A stretch of 64,000 nucleotides of DNA from Solanum dulcamara. Its lineage: Eukaryota; Streptophyta; Magnoliopsida; Solanales; Solanaceae. This document shows, piece by piece, positions 48,482 to 63,250 of the stretch. The translations under genes and the position numbers were made by a program. The stretch spans positions 32,068,001 through 32,132,000 of the forward strand of contig NC_077243.1 of assembly GCF_947179165.1 (NCBI RefSeq), in the 5' to 3' direction. Numbering within the stretch: the stretch's first letter is position 1; each line of letters opens with the position of its first letter. Below the pieces are notes generated by a model. It ran no database searches, was not told the origin of the DNA, and saw only the letters and a list, made by a program, of their open reading frames with translations.

Positions 48482-49462
48482 GGGATTTATGTCATTTTCC
48501 TGTTTGGAGCTCTTGGATTTTGAATGGTTGACTTTAATTAAAACTTTAAGCTCTATTAGGTTGGAAATGTCCATTGTAGGCTAGTATCATGTTCTGCTCG
48601 AGTTTTGAGACTTTTGATGCAAGTTTCACCCTTATGTGTTTTATCCTTTAAGATTTAGCCTACGATTAATTTTGGTCAATATTTTTGGAAAACATGTTCG
48701 GACTGAAATTCTGTAAGTGCAGTTAGTTTTGAAATGTCAAGTTTTATCTAGAATGAACCTCCGTGTGGTTCCTAAGGCTACAGGCCTCATTTCAAACATG
48801 CTTGTAGAATTTTCAAAATTGTTGCTTAGGTGTGGGACATATTTTTTGTTGAGATAATATTAGATGGGGAATTTCGACTGCATCGTTGAGTTTGAAACAC
48901 CAAATTTGGTGGGGTATCATAGTCCATTTGCATGTATGGGATGTTAAATGAATCTCGAGCACACCGTCAGAGTTTTTGATCTTAGTCAAGCCAGCTAATG
49001 CAACTCAGCTAGTCCAAGACCAACTACCCTCGTGTTCACGGGCCTGGGGACACATTCGCAACGCCCATCCATCCAGACCTATGCAATTGCGAGGCCTTAT
49101 CCGCAACTAGGATGCTCAAGTCTACTGTTCCTTCGCGTTCTTAAGGTGCCTTCTGCGATTGTGATGGTCCAAGTCCCTATGGGGCATGATCACAAAGGCC
49201 AATATCATATGTTCTTTAAGTTAAAAGATAGATGCAAACTACCCTCGACCCCATTCCCTCTTTTGCGATTTTAGGAGCTATAGATCTCCAAATTGGATGA
49301 TTCTAAATCTCAGGGCTTTGTTTTGATCGAGGATACCTGTTGGCATGTTTGGGGAAGTGCGGGGAGCATCATGTAGAGGTAATATATTCCCAATAGGGGC
49401 TTCCCAAGGGCTTTAATGGTGAAATTTATTCATAGGTTATTTTCCTTGGTTTTGAGCGTAAA
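48482..49462 (+). repeat. Element A 3' LTR, second part
   Basis: Continues the A LTR from where element C split it. GTTTGGAGCTCTTGGATTTT (48,501) matches 20,016, and the GCAATTGCGAGGCC cassette at 49,080 matches 20,610. Interrupted again by the LINE at about 49,463. Confidence 0.85.
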
Positions 49463-49733
49463 ATTTTTATTTTATTTTTTATTTTTTTTATTTTTTAAAT
49501 TTTCATCTTATATATATAAAAGTAAACTGAGGAGTACAAGGAGGGGGACATGAAAGGCCTTACCTCCGAAAATAAAATGGAAGATATCTAATGAGAGGAC
49601 TCCTCTCGACTAGGAAAATCAAGTATAGGAAAGTAGTTCTATTCAACTAAGGTATAGAACCTAGCTAAATTGAAGAAATCAAGTATACCCAATTTCCTTT
49701 GCATGGGTCAAGATCGGACATATCTTCTGTGAT

Positions 49734-50160
49734 GCTCGACTAACGTTTTCGAGAATCCATTCGAGTTTTACATTCTTGGGTCCATATAATAGCTAACATA
49801 CAAGTTGTTGAAAGATGTTAAAATTTGGATTTTGCCAAAGAAGAAGAAACAAAGGGGTTCCATAACAATCGGCTATCTTTTTCAAGGTCGCTCGACTAAC
49901 GTCTCCAATTCTCCGTTCGGGCTGAAATTTCTTGGACTTTACAATTGTTGTAGTTGTTGTATTCCTGCAAAATGTGGAGCATTTTTGATGATGTATACTG
50001 TTGCTCCTCTTGAGAGTTACTGTTCTGCCTGCAACATCGACTGTCTTTTTCAATGTCGCTCGACTAATGTCTCCGTTTATCCGTTTGAGCTGAAATTTCT
50101 TAGGCTCAACCATCTTTGGGGATGCTAATATCCTGCAAAATTTGGAGGATTTTGGAGGTT
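49734..50160 (-). repeat. Tandem repeats in LINE 3' UTR (156-168 bp period)
   Basis: GCTCGACTAAYG recurs at 49,734, 49,890 and 50,058, each followed by CCGTTCGRGCTGAAATTTCTT-like sequence. Two full copies and one partial copy. A minus-strand open frame over them (49,793-50,305) repeats a RATLKK block but shows no domain and is probably fortuitous. Confidence 0.75.
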
Positions 50161-50919
50161 GCATGATGCATGTTATTGAGGGCTGATGGCTGCTGCAGAG
50201 GTGTGTTTCTGGCATCTGCTTCTCCTTAGTTTTGACAAACTTGTTGCAAGGAATAGCTCCTCTTGTTTTTGATCTTGGGATCTTGCTGAATCTGTAGAGC
50301 TGCATGTCTGCAAGTTGTTCAAATTATCACAGTTGGAGTATGTTGTGAATCTGTACTGATAAACAGACAAACACAGATGGCTCAAGAGGTGCAATTTCAG
50401 GTTGGTAGGAGTTGTTGAGAGGTGTTCCTGATGAATGCTTTTGGAATGTTGTTCCTGCTGTAGTTTGTAACCTGTACAAAAACAAAAACAAAAAGCAAAA
50501 TTTGGAAACAATTCTGTCACCCCAAAAAGAAACACTTCCCTTGTGGCTCCTCTTGTTGTTACTGATGTAGAAAAATTCCAGGATGTGTAATGTGATGTAT
50601 CTGCACAGACCAGCAAATAAAAACAAAAACAAGAACTTGAATGTGTCCCATGTGTGTTACAAGGAAACCAGTCGGGGCTTCCAATCACGATTCCTATACC
50701 TGTTAAGCCAAGAAGGAAGAGAAGACAAAGTATAAACTACTCTACTCCTTACCTCTAAAGTTAGACTGGTTATTCTAAGAAAATAATAAAGATAGTAATA
50801 AGGAAGGGAGATTTTCCTTTTGCCAGGAGTTCTAACTGTGAGATCTTCAAGGTATTTATAGCTATGCATAGACAAAACCATGTTGAAGTTTGAGTTAGAA
50901 CCAAAATGGAATGAGTTAG
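50161..50919 (-). other. LINE 3' UTR, unrecognised part
   Basis: Between the RNase H end and the tandem repeats lies 0.75 kb without a recognised domain. On the minus strand it contains two pyrimidine tracts ending in AG (complements near 50,475 and 50,600) that look like splice acceptors. Open frames here are Cys/Phe/Ser-rich and unconvincing. Confidence 0.45.
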
Positions 50920-51495
50920 GGAGGTTTCTTGATTCTCCTGAGTTTCTTTCTTCTGAAAGAAGGCATTTCCAGCTTGTCCATCTCAAGGTATACCTTAGCT
51001 TGTTTGGGAAGATCATGCACAGTGAAATAGAGTTCAAGAGATTTGCATTTGTGGCTGTGTTTGGATAAGACATCAGCTGTGTAGTTTGCTTCTCTAAGGA
51101 TGTGTTTACAGCTGAAAGTTTGGAATTGGTTGATGATGTAGGTTTAAATTGTCCAGCAGCTCCTTTATTGACCAAGGGGGTTTTGCTTCTTATTGTAACC
51201 ACCTGATTAGGTGTTGAGAATCTACCTCTAACTCTACCTGTAAATAACTAAGATGAATACACCAAGATAGACCAAAGATAGCAGCCCTGATTTCTGCTTG
51301 GTTGTTAGTTCCTTCCCTCAATGGAACTGCACAGGCAAAGATAAGGTCACTATGAGTATTTCTAAGTATTCCTCCTCCACCAATGTTGCCTGGGTTGTTA
51401 AGGGTACTACCATCTGTATTTATCTTTACCATGTGATCACCTAGTTTGATCCAGCATACAGGGGTAATTTTGGTGTCATGGTAGCATTGGTCCAC
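50920..51495 (-). pseudogene. LINE ORF2 RNase H domain
   Basis: This type-I RNase H domain is typical of one group of plant L1-type LINEs. The piece 51,190-51,495 begins WIKLGDHMVKINTDGSTLNN, with the D of the first metal site, and continues with NNQAEIRAAIFGLSW (the E) and ELEVDSQHLIRWL (another D). A stop at 51,190 and a shift follow; the final HILREANYTADVLSKHSH segment is in another frame near 51,080-51,130, ending at about 50,920. It would remove the RNA strand during target-primed reverse transcription. Confidence 0.85.
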
Positions 51496-51513
51496 TGAAA
51501 TGACTAGGTCCTT

Positions 51514-52492
51514 CTAGTTATTTGGCCATTCAATATGAGGAAAAGTTGTTATGAGCAGGTTAGAGATGTCTTTGTAGACAGAAAATTTGACTCTTGAAAG
51601 GTTAGATTTCTTCCCTCTATATTTGGAAGCACATCTATTCTTCCATAAGTTCCAACAAATGAAGACAGAGATTACTTGTAACAGGAGCTTATGTGCTTCA
51701 TTCTTGTATTTAGATGTCCACCATCTCATAAGCATATTTCTAAGAGGTGTGTAATCCTTTTTTATGCCCAAAGAATCAGCAAACACCCTCAAAGTATTCT
51801 TGGCAAAGGTTCCTGCAACAAAGGTGTGATCAATGGTGTCTTGGCCAGGTCTATCACAACAATGGCACTGAGAGGGGGCTTTGCCAAAGCTGGTTATTTT
51901 CTCATTGGTAGGTAATTTCCTTCTAAGAGCTCTCCAAACAAGAAAGGAGCATTTTAAAGGTATTAGTTGGTGTGCATTCAACATAGTATTTGTCCTCTTG
52001 TCTCTAATGAGCTCCCAGGCAGAAGAACAACTGAACTCCCCATTGGTATTAGGAATCCAGCATGGATGGTCCTGTTTGAGAGGATGGTAGCTGAATTGAG
52101 TTGCTAAAATGTTAGGAACAAAATGAGGAGGGGCTTTTTGGATAATGAGATCAACATTCCATTGGCCATTAGTTAGAAAAGATAAAACTTAGGTGTGGTT
52201 AAACCTACAGCTATTAGCAGAAAAGTGAGCTAAAGGGCCAATGCCTAGCCAGTTGTCCCACCAAAAAAGGCAAGAGCCAGACTTAATTTGCCACTGAATG
52301 TAAGGCTCAATGTTGTGTTTGTTGTTCATGAGGTGCTTCCAAATTAAGGACTGACTAGTGTCCCACTTTTTTGTAATAATATTGGCCTTCTAACAGTATT
52401 TGGATTTAAGGAATTCTCCCCATAAGGTGTTTTTGGTTCTAAGGGTCCACCACTGCTTGTATTGAAAAGATTTAACCACATCAGTGATTTGT
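51514..52492 (-). pseudogene. LINE ORF2 zinc-binding RT-associated region
   Basis: The open piece 51,514-51,984 (156 codons) carries the plant LINE domain between RT and RNase H: KCSFLVWRALRRKLPTNEKI, then CHCCDRPGQDTIDHTFVAG with the C-x2-C and H ligands, and later VISVFICWNLWKNRCASKYR. The upstream part (51,985-52,492) has stops and at least one shift but includes WWTLRTKNTLWGEFLKSKY-like residues near 52,400-52,460. Probably helps RT hold the template or target DNA. Confidence 0.8.
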
Positions 52493-54241
52493 CTAAACCC
52501 CTTCATCATAAGGATAGCTAAGGTTCTTCCATGAGGACCAGTGATACTTCCTCTTATTATTTTTCCATCCCAAGAAGAAGTTAGCAGTGATTCTCTGAAT
52601 TTGCTTGATGATGGTTGAGGGAGGGATGCTGGCTGAAAGCAAATGTATTGGCATGGCTTGAATAACATGCTTCACAAGAATAGGTCTACCCCCATATCTT
52701 AGGATTTTAGCTTGCCAACCAGTGATCCTGCTTACAACTTTTGCAATAAGATCAGAGTAGTAAATAACTATTTGCCTACCAATATAAATAGGACATCCCA
52801 AGTATGTTATAGGACTACTCGTTTGGTTGAAACCAGTGATACTCTTGATTCTCAGTACAGTAGACTTGAAAGCATAGGAGGGAACCATGAAATGACTTTT
52901 TTGCTTGTTAATCAATTGTCCAGAAACTCTTTCATAGGTAGTTAATGTTTCCATAATGAGAGCTAAGGTGTGCCTTCTTCCAGAAGTAAAGATGATGATA
53001 TCATCTGTAAAATTCAGATGATTGATCTGAGGTCCCTTTTTTGCCATAAAGAAACCATGGAATTGGGGATGCTGATGAAGATTATTCAGTAGTCTGGACA
53101 ACACTTTAGCACCTAGGACAAATAAAGCAGGGGAAAGAGGATCACCTTGTTTGAGACCCCTTGTGGAGTGAAAGAAACCATGTCTTGAACCATTGACTAT
53201 AATAGAGTACCAGTTATCAGCCATGATTCTCCAAACCATGTCAATTAAAGTTTCTTTAAACCCCATTCTTCTCATCACAAGAAAAGTGTAATTCCAAGAG
53301 ACCCTATCATAAGCCTTGGTCATGTCAAGTTTTATCACAACATTGCCTCCAACATTTGGTTTTTTGATCTAGTGGATTATTTCCTGGGCAAGCATTATAT
53401 TTTCAGAGATGTTTCTATTCTTGACAAAGCCAGATTGGTTCAAGGAAATGAGGTTGGGGAGAATAGGAGCAAGTCTTAGGTAGAGGAGTTTGGAAATGAT
53501 TTTGTTAGTGAAATTGCTAAGGCTTATGGGTCTGAACTCAGAGATTTTTGTAGGATGGTTTACTTTTGGGAGTAGAACCAGACAAGTATGGGTGAAATAT
53601 TTAGGCATAGTTTGTCCACAAAAGAAGGATGTGATCACTCTAAGGAGGTCTTCTTTAATGATGTCCTAGCACACCTGAAAGAAAGTTCCATTCATCCCAT
53701 TAGGGCCAGCAGCAGAGTGAGGATTCATAGTACAAACAACAGTTTTCACTTCTTCCATAGTAGGCATGGCTTGTAAATCTTCATTGTCTTTGTCAGTCAC
53801 CACTGTAGGGATGCAATGGAGTGTCTGCTATTGGATGTGCTCCTCCTTTCCAGTAAAAAATTGTTGGAAATATTCACAAGCAGCATCAGCTATCTCTTTA
53901 TCACCTTGCACCCAAGAGCCTTCTTCATTTTGGATCCTGTAGATGTAAAGCTTTCTTCTCCTGCCTCTGATGAGAGCATGAAAGTAGCTAGAGTTCCTGT
54001 CACCTTCTTTGAACTAGTGAAGTTGAGACTTTTATCTGAGGATAGAATCCTCCATCTTCATGTATCTAATGTACTCAACATTGATAGCATGCAGTTGAGA
54101 CCTATTTTCATTGGAGTTTATACTGATCAGATTCTCTTCAGCTTGTCTAGCCTTCTCCTTATATTCTTTGACTTTAGCATAGATGTCTCCAAATTGATTT
54201 CTTGACCAGCAGCTAAGAGTAGCAGTAAGTCTTTTTATTTT
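52493..54241 (-). pseudogene. LINE ORF2 reverse transcriptase
   Basis: The main open piece (52,493-53,338, 281 codons) starts IKLDMTKAYDRVSWNYTFLV, continues with GLKQGDPLSPALFVLGAKVL and the catalytic box at 53,000-53,011, which reads FTDD with both aspartates kept, then SPITYLGCPIYIG. The previous piece (53,369-53,638) holds LVLLPKVNHPTKISEFRPIS and LNQSGFVKNRNISENIMLAQ. The same reading phase can be followed back to 54,241 across a few stops, so this domain is lightly damaged. A shift near 52,495 separates it from the following domain. Confidence 0.92.
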
Positions 54242-55060
54242 CTAATGAAAACTCCACATTAGATTTCCTTCAGAAGGTCTTCTCCAGCAATTCTTGACAG
54301 TATCCATGAAAGAAGGTTGCTCAGGCCAGCAGTTCAGGAATTTGAAATACTTGATGGGGTTGTGTTGTTGGTCAATCATTTCCAAGAGCAAGGGGTAGTG
54401 ATCAGAACCCACAGAAGGAAGATGAGTAATGCTGGTATGGGGCATGGTCTCTAGCCAGTTATCATTAACCATCCCTCTATCAAGTCTCTTCCAAATTCTA
54501 AAGTTGATACCCCTCAGGTTGGACCAGGTGTATTTCTGACCTGAGAAACCAAGGTCTTGAAGACCTGAAGCCTCAATAATGCTAATGAACTCAAAACGCT
54601 CTCTCATATTATAGGGGAAACCCCCTAATTTTTCTTTAGGGTCTATAATAACATTAAAGTCTCCTATAGTGCACCATGGATTGGATGTAGTAGACTGCTG
54701 TAGAAGGCTATCCCATAAAGGTCTTGTGAGATGATCTTTACATTTAGCATAGAAAAAGGTAGTGATGAATTGATTTGGGATCATGGCATGATTGAGCTCA
54801 CAAGTGATTAGTTGCTCATCATTCTCCAAAATCTTGCAATTCACTTCTTTGGTCCAGAAAATCCAAATCTTACCATTGGGATTGTGGATGGCATGGTCCA
54901 TATTGAGCTAGTTTCTGAAGTATTATAACTGAGAGTTATTAGAAAAAGGTTCCATTAGAGATATAAGAGAAATTTGATGGATATTTTTGAGAAGTTTTAT
55001 TCTATCCATGGCTCCTTGGGTATTAATACCCCTTACATTCCAACTAAGGGTACTAATCAT
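54242..55060 (-). pseudogene. LINE ORF2 start and AP-like endonuclease
   Basis: ORF2 starts at the ATG complement 55,058-55,060 (MISTLSWNVRGINTQGAMDR), a normal endonuclease beginning. Two in-frame stops follow near 54,905-54,925, then an open piece of 219 codons (54,242-54,901). The catalytic GDFN (54,653-54,664) and SDH (54,398-54,406) motifs are both intact. This enzyme nicks target DNA to prime reverse transcription. The start codon overlaps the ORF1 stop in an ATGA arrangement, suggesting coupled termination and reinitiation. Confidence 0.92.
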
Positions 55061-58000
55061 TGAGAAATTCTTGAAGTATGGGACCTGGTACTTGGTCTGC
55101 TTGTGGGGGCAGTTTTTGTAGAAATTTTTGCCTTGTTGCTAAATCTGGTCTTATGTATCCCTCTAGGAGATAGACCCTGTGAACTAGCCACCTGTTGGAT
55201 GTCTTCCTCATATATATTCTCAGAAGAGGGGTTGATGATTTTGATTAAATGCTCACTTATAATATCATCTTCCTCCTGATCATGCAAGGGCTGATAATTA
55301 TTATCTTCTTCATTTTCTGAATCACATACAGCATACTCATCAATAGGGTCCTGTATATTGGTGTTGAAGGTGAAGTGATCTGTAGCTACCTCTGGAGTTT
55401 GAAAAGGGGTGATATCTATACCCACCTGATCATCATCAAGTACAAATTATTGACATCCCTGTTCACTTTGCTGCATTGCAACACTGTTAGTTAAACGAGT
55501 TTGGCATTTCTCAGAAAGGTTTGTTTTCTTTTTGATGGCCTCTTTCCTTTTCTTACTTAACTTGTTCTTTTTAGCATTAGAGTCTTTGCCACTACTGCTT
55601 GCAATGGATCCCAAATCCTTGGCCATAGAGCCTAAGATGTTTTGCATGGTAGAATCATCAGTAGGGGGATCTTTTCTGATAGATTCAGTATTTGGTATGT
55701 TATTTTAAGCCTTGTGTGCAGGGGTAGCAAGGGCTGTAAGGTCACTCCTAAGTTCGGTGATATCCTTATGCAGAACATGAGACAAGATCCCCCCCCTCTT
55801 TGGGTTCCCCATCCTGCAGATTAGTGGGGTTCTCCATTACTCCTCCAACCATTCCTCCATCAACTACACAGCCAACAGCAGCAGAGATATGATGTGGGGG
55901 TGTAAGGGGTATGGGGAGTAATAAGTCAATACCTGCATTCCTTGTTATATTGCTCCCTTGAGTAATACCTTGTTGTTGAATTATGGTGTTTTCCTGCATT
56001 TTTGCTGAATTCTTCAAAGTGGAATTCCTTTGGTTACTTGGTTCTCCTGCATCTTAGTTATTGGTTTGATCTTGGGTAACAAGATCAACATAATTATTAG
56101 AAGTATAAATAGGAGTAGAGGGCTTACCTGGACCTGTGATGTTTTGCTGAGGTTTATCAACTCCCCTGTTCTGCTGTGGTTGAATAGAGCTGATCACATT
56201 TGTTTGTTGGGGCTTGTTTTGTCCCTTAGACTGTTTCTTCCTCTGAACTTGCCACAATAGTTCTTTTGCATTATCAAGTGTTTGTTGTGGCTGAGTAGGA
56301 GCATCTTTTACAGATGTATTGATATTTGTGTCATCATGATCCTTGGTTAGCATTCCCTCCTTGTTTTTGATCATTTTTGTTGTTTCTTCTTCTTTTCTTT
56401 TTTTTGTTCTTCATCCCTTCTTTGAATATTACAAACATGTATCAAGTGACCCTGATGTTTGTAATACATGCAGTAATCAGGTACATTTTTATATAAAATA
56501 GCTTGCCACCTCCCTAGAGTTTTATCAATTTTGTCATATCCCAGCCAAATATGGGGTGGTCTTTTATTGGTGAGGTTTACTTGAAGTCTCACCTTGGCTA
56601 TGCTTCCCCTTGTTTTTTTGTATGGAAGCAGTGTCTAGATAAAGTACCTTCCCTACAGAGGCTAGCAGGGCAGTGGTGAAATCCATATTATAATAATGCT
56701 AAGGTAGTTCTGGTAAGGCTACCCAGATTGGCACTATTGGGGTTTCTTCATCAGGTTTAAAAGTAGGTGTCCATGTCTGAATCCTCATGAGTTGGCCCTC
56801 TATTGTCATTCTCTGTTTGGTCCAGACAGTATTGTAATCCAACTCATTGTCCAAGTCAATGTAGACATGTCTAGCATTGAAATGAGCAATTTTTACACCT
56901 CCTGAGAGCTGAGTTTGAATGATAAAGCTCCTTCTTATCAACTCTATCTTTGGCATGGTGTGGGTAAATTTGCCAACCAAGGTGTATTTGCATCTTTGAG
57001 CTAGTTTGTGCATAAAGTCTTCTTTTTCAAAAAACACAGCAGGCAGGCCCTGTTTGGTTGTATATTCAGGGGTGGCTAATTCAATAGGAGCCTCATTCTT
57101 TTCTTGATTATTTCTGAGTTTGGCAGCAAAGGTCTGAACTACAGTGTAAGGGGCAGGCTGAAGGACCTGGTCCTTTAAGTTGGGAAAAATATTTTTCTGG
57201 GGGTTTTGGTTAGTGGAATTTGGTTGAGATTGGGTATTGACTGATTTAGTTCCAACATGTCTAGGACCAACATTAGCATAGCTGGTGGGCACCTTAGGTT
57301 GGCTAGTTTGAACCTGGATGTTAAAATTACTAGACACCTTAGGAAAGCTATTGTGGGTGGTGGTAGGCTATTGAGTGTGTAGCTGGTTGCTAGTTTGAGG
57401 AATAGAATTGTTAGGCATTTTGGTAGGAATTTCAGGGCTGCTTTTAGAATTGATTTTGGTATGATCAGTACCCTGCAAGGAGTTACCTACAGCACTACTA
57501 GGGATTACATTTGCATTAGGTTGCAAAAGAACTCCACTGGATTTCAAATTGGCAGTCTCAGAGTATATCAAGTTGGAAGGATTGGTCTTACCTTGAAGGT
57601 CTGTAACATTAGCACTGTTACATTGCTGTGAAGTTCTTGAGACATGTTTATCATTTTTGGAAAAAGGATGCATCGACTTTGCATTATCAATTATGTGCAT
57701 ATCATCCTTTAGTTGATTGAATTGACCATATTGTTGATATTGGTCTTGAACCAATGTGTGTTCTTCAGCTTGATTATCAGTGAAAATATGCATATTACCT
57801 TGACGAGTGTCTCGGTAACTTTTTGAATTTGAATTTGTTGTTGATGATTCGAGACACCTCTTGTGGATGGAAAGTTGCACATTGACCTTAGTGACATTTT
57901 GGATTTTATCTTGTGATAAATGGTTCACCGGAACTCCGGCACCGGCACTCTGACAGTGACCCTGTTGATTTGGCTAATTCGAGCTAATTTGAGAGGATTT

Positions 58001-58615
58001 GATTCCTTCTCTAGTGTTTGTGAGTTGCTGGTGGGGTGTATTTGTATAAATGAAACACCCCATTTTGCATTGGTTTCCACCTAAAAATGTCGCCTGAGCT
58101 CCGGCAACCTCGCTGGTACCATCGTCCCCAACTATTTCACCGTCCATTTGGGTTGAAATTTTGGTGGTAGGAGCACCATGTGGTGGGGAAAAAAACCCAG
58201 GGGGTCCGCCGTCTCGAATGTCGTCGGAGCCCCTTCGAATATGAAGGCGCAACTCCGGCGACTCTGCGATGTTTCTCTCAGGAGTCGCTTGATCAGTGCT
58301 CTCAAATAGTGCAGTGGTTTGATCCAATTTTTGGACTGTATGTAGTCCAAAAGATAAGGAATCATCTACCACAGTTCTTGATACTCGAATCAAACCATGT
58401 TTCTGAAAATTGATGATCTTGTGTGCAATTCTCAGCTCCTCTTGAGAGACAGTGATTGCATCAGTATTTTGTTGACCGATTGATTGTTGTTGATTCAAGC
58501 CAGCTTCACTTAAAATTGCAGTGTTATTTTGTAGATTCAGAGTATTATTAGCTGGTGATGTTTGATGATCTATATTCGGTGGCCACGGGAGCTTCATCGG
58601 CGGCGGTGAAGCCAT
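55057..58615 (-). pseudogene. LINE ORF1, Gag-like with DUF4283-type domain
   Basis: ORF1 starts at the ATG complement ending at 58,615 (MASPPPMKLPWPPNIDHQTS) and runs about 1,180 codons to the TGA at 55,057-55,059. The N-terminal half is Gln/Asn/Thr-rich. The nucleic-acid-binding domain lies in the piece 56,699-57,337 (AVFFEKEDFMHKLAQRCKYT, then IVPIWVALPELP). A zinc-knuckle piece follows at 56,371-56,592 (YCMYYKHQGHLIHVC), where the second cysteine is Y. The C-terminal part is acidic (55,057-55,425). In-frame stops at 57,974 and near 57,368, and frame changes near 56,600, 56,380 and 55,700, break it. It would coat LINE RNA. Confidence 0.85.
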
Positions 58616-58878
58616 TCAGAACTGACCGGAGATGAGCGTTAAATAGTGTTGTAGTTTGGGGCATAAGTTCTTTAAGCTCAAATAAAACCTTTCACAGATT
58701 TGATCTCATTATTCCCATCATGGCTCCCTCAATACCCTTTTTTTATTTAATTTTGGGTCTGTCTCTGAAAAATATAATTTTGGGGTCAAAAAGTCCGTAT
58801 TAACGAGGTTATTGATATTTTGAAAGCTTGGAGGCATTTGGAGGTGATTTTGGAGTGAAAGGTTACAAATAAATGGAC
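58616..58878 (-). other. LINE 5' UTR
   Basis: Noncoding sequence between the ORF1 start and the candidate target duplication at 58,879. The exact 5' end is uncertain, because part of it could belong to the A LTR. Confidence 0.45.
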
Positions 58879-61748
<2,870 letters not shown>

Positions 61749-62640
61749 CTTGCCTCCACGAAGATACCCTATCCAAAAGAATATTGAGAAGGAGTAACAA
61801 GATCTAAATGACCCTTTGACAGAGTAAAATGTCTCATGAGGAGTTCCGACCTTTTTTTCAAGATTATTCTCATGCCATGACTACTTAAATGAACCAAGGA
61901 GTAGTTGCTCCCCTAAATCTGCCTACACTGGCTTCAAAGGTTAGAAACTTCACAAGTATGAATGTTCTCGAGTTTGATGGATCCAAGGTTGATGAGGATC
62001 CCCAAGAATTTGTTGATGAGGTGTATAAGATTCTCACTATTATGGGAGTGTCTTCGGAGTACAAGGTGGAATTGATGGCCTACCAACTCAAAGGCGTTGC
62101 TCAAGTGTATTACAATCATTGGAAGGCCGAAAGGGTTTAAGAAGGTCCCATAAGTTAGGAAAATTTCAAGGTTGTGTTGCTTGATCGCTTCTTTCTCCTT
62201 GAATTGAGGGAGGCGAAAGTGTTGGAATTTATCAATATCAAGCAAGGAAACATAAGTGTGAGGGAATAGGCCCTCAAGTTCACAAAGTTATCCAAGTATA
62301 CTCCTTCTTTAGTAACTGACTCTTGTGCTCAAATGAGTACGTTTATTTTGGATGTGTTGGACTTTATGGTAAAAGAGTATCATACACTATGCTAATCAAG
62401 GAGATGGATATTTCTAGGCTTATGACATATGCCAAGAAGATTGAAGGGGAGAAGCTTAAGGAGAGACAGGTGAGGGAGTCCAAGAGGGCTCGGTTTGAAG
62501 AAGGGTTTTTGTAATCCAAATTTGGTGGCTGTAATGATAGTTTCCAGCAAGGAAAAAGGTTTCAAGGCAATGTTCCTCACAAGATCTGGGTCAAAGGTTT
62601 GATAATGGTAGGGCCTCCAACCAAAAGGCCCAAGTGATGG
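61749..62640 (+). pseudogene. Element B gag, resuming after element A
   Basis: Reading resumes as TTGCCTCCACGAAGA, the start of gag with ATG changed to TTG. The piece 61,889-62,140 (83 codons) reads SKVDEDPQEFVDEVYKILTI, then ELMAYQLKGVAQVYYNHWKA, the conserved gypsy Gag core. Further codons follow in shifting frames, including EFINIKQGNISVRE near 62,228-62,270 and MLIKEMDISRLMTYAKKIEG at about 62,389-62,448. It would form the particle shell. Stops (near 62,138, 62,157 and 62,268) and shifts inactivate it. Confidence 0.8.
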
Positions 62641-63250
62641 TGTTAGTGGGTCTACTCCTTCTAAGTGTCCCAAGTGTAGGAGAAAACCATGGATACAGAT
62701 GTTTGCTTGGTACTGGTGCATGCTTTGGGTGAGGTAAAATAGGTTACAATATCTTCAAATTTCCTAGCAAGGGGAGACAAGGGCTTTCTCAAGGTCAAAA
62801 TACTCAAGGTGGACAAGATCCACAAGGTGGTGTTCCACACCAAAATATGTTCTATACCCTCCAAGCTAGGCAAGAGGTGAAAGAGTATCCCGATGTGGTC
62901 ACGGGTATGTTGAAAGTTTTCAACTTTGATGTATATATAATGTTAGATATGGGTGCTACTCTATCATTTGTTACTCCTTTTCTTGCTATGGGATTTATTG
63001 TTAGTCCCGAGATCTTGCTAGAGCCTTTTTCGGTCTATCCCCTTATTAGTGATTTAGTATTGCTAAAAGAGTCTATAGAGATGTCCATTTTTTTTATAAA
63101 ATTACCGTAGTTGATTTTATAGAGCTTGATATGGCAAATTTCGATGTTATCCTTGGTATGGATTGGCTTCATGAATATTATGCTTCTATATATTGTAGGA
63201 CCTACGTGGTCAAGTTTCAGTTTCCAAATAAGTCAGTCCTAGAATGAAAA
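62641..63250 (+). pseudogene. Element B zinc-knuckle and protease remnant
   Basis: A degraded knuckle region lies near 62,655-62,750 (PKCRRK, then shifted residues). The protease piece 62,847-63,110 contains VTGMLKVFNFDVYIMLDMGA, where the active-site D is followed by M-G-A, and a second part beyond a shift near 63,050 reads FDVILGMDWLHEYYASIY (63,143-63,196). It matches the D protease on the minus strand at 15,630-15,996. Needed for polyprotein cleavage, now broken. Confidence 0.8.

Noticed and set aside
37892..48486. Target-site duplication of element C
   Set aside because: Flanks AAGCT and GGGAT do not match; the insertion is instead supported by continuity of the A LTR on both sides.
49793..50305. 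170-codon minus-strand frame with an internal repeat of about 56 residues
   Set aside because: The repeat is a DNA-level tandem duplication in the LINE 3' UTR; no domain, no start context, and the opposite strand is equally open.
50173..51202. Overlapping open frames of 101-181 codons after the LINE RNase H
   Set aside because: The RNase H end lies in a different frame over part of this stretch, and composition is Cys/Phe/Ser-rich without family features.
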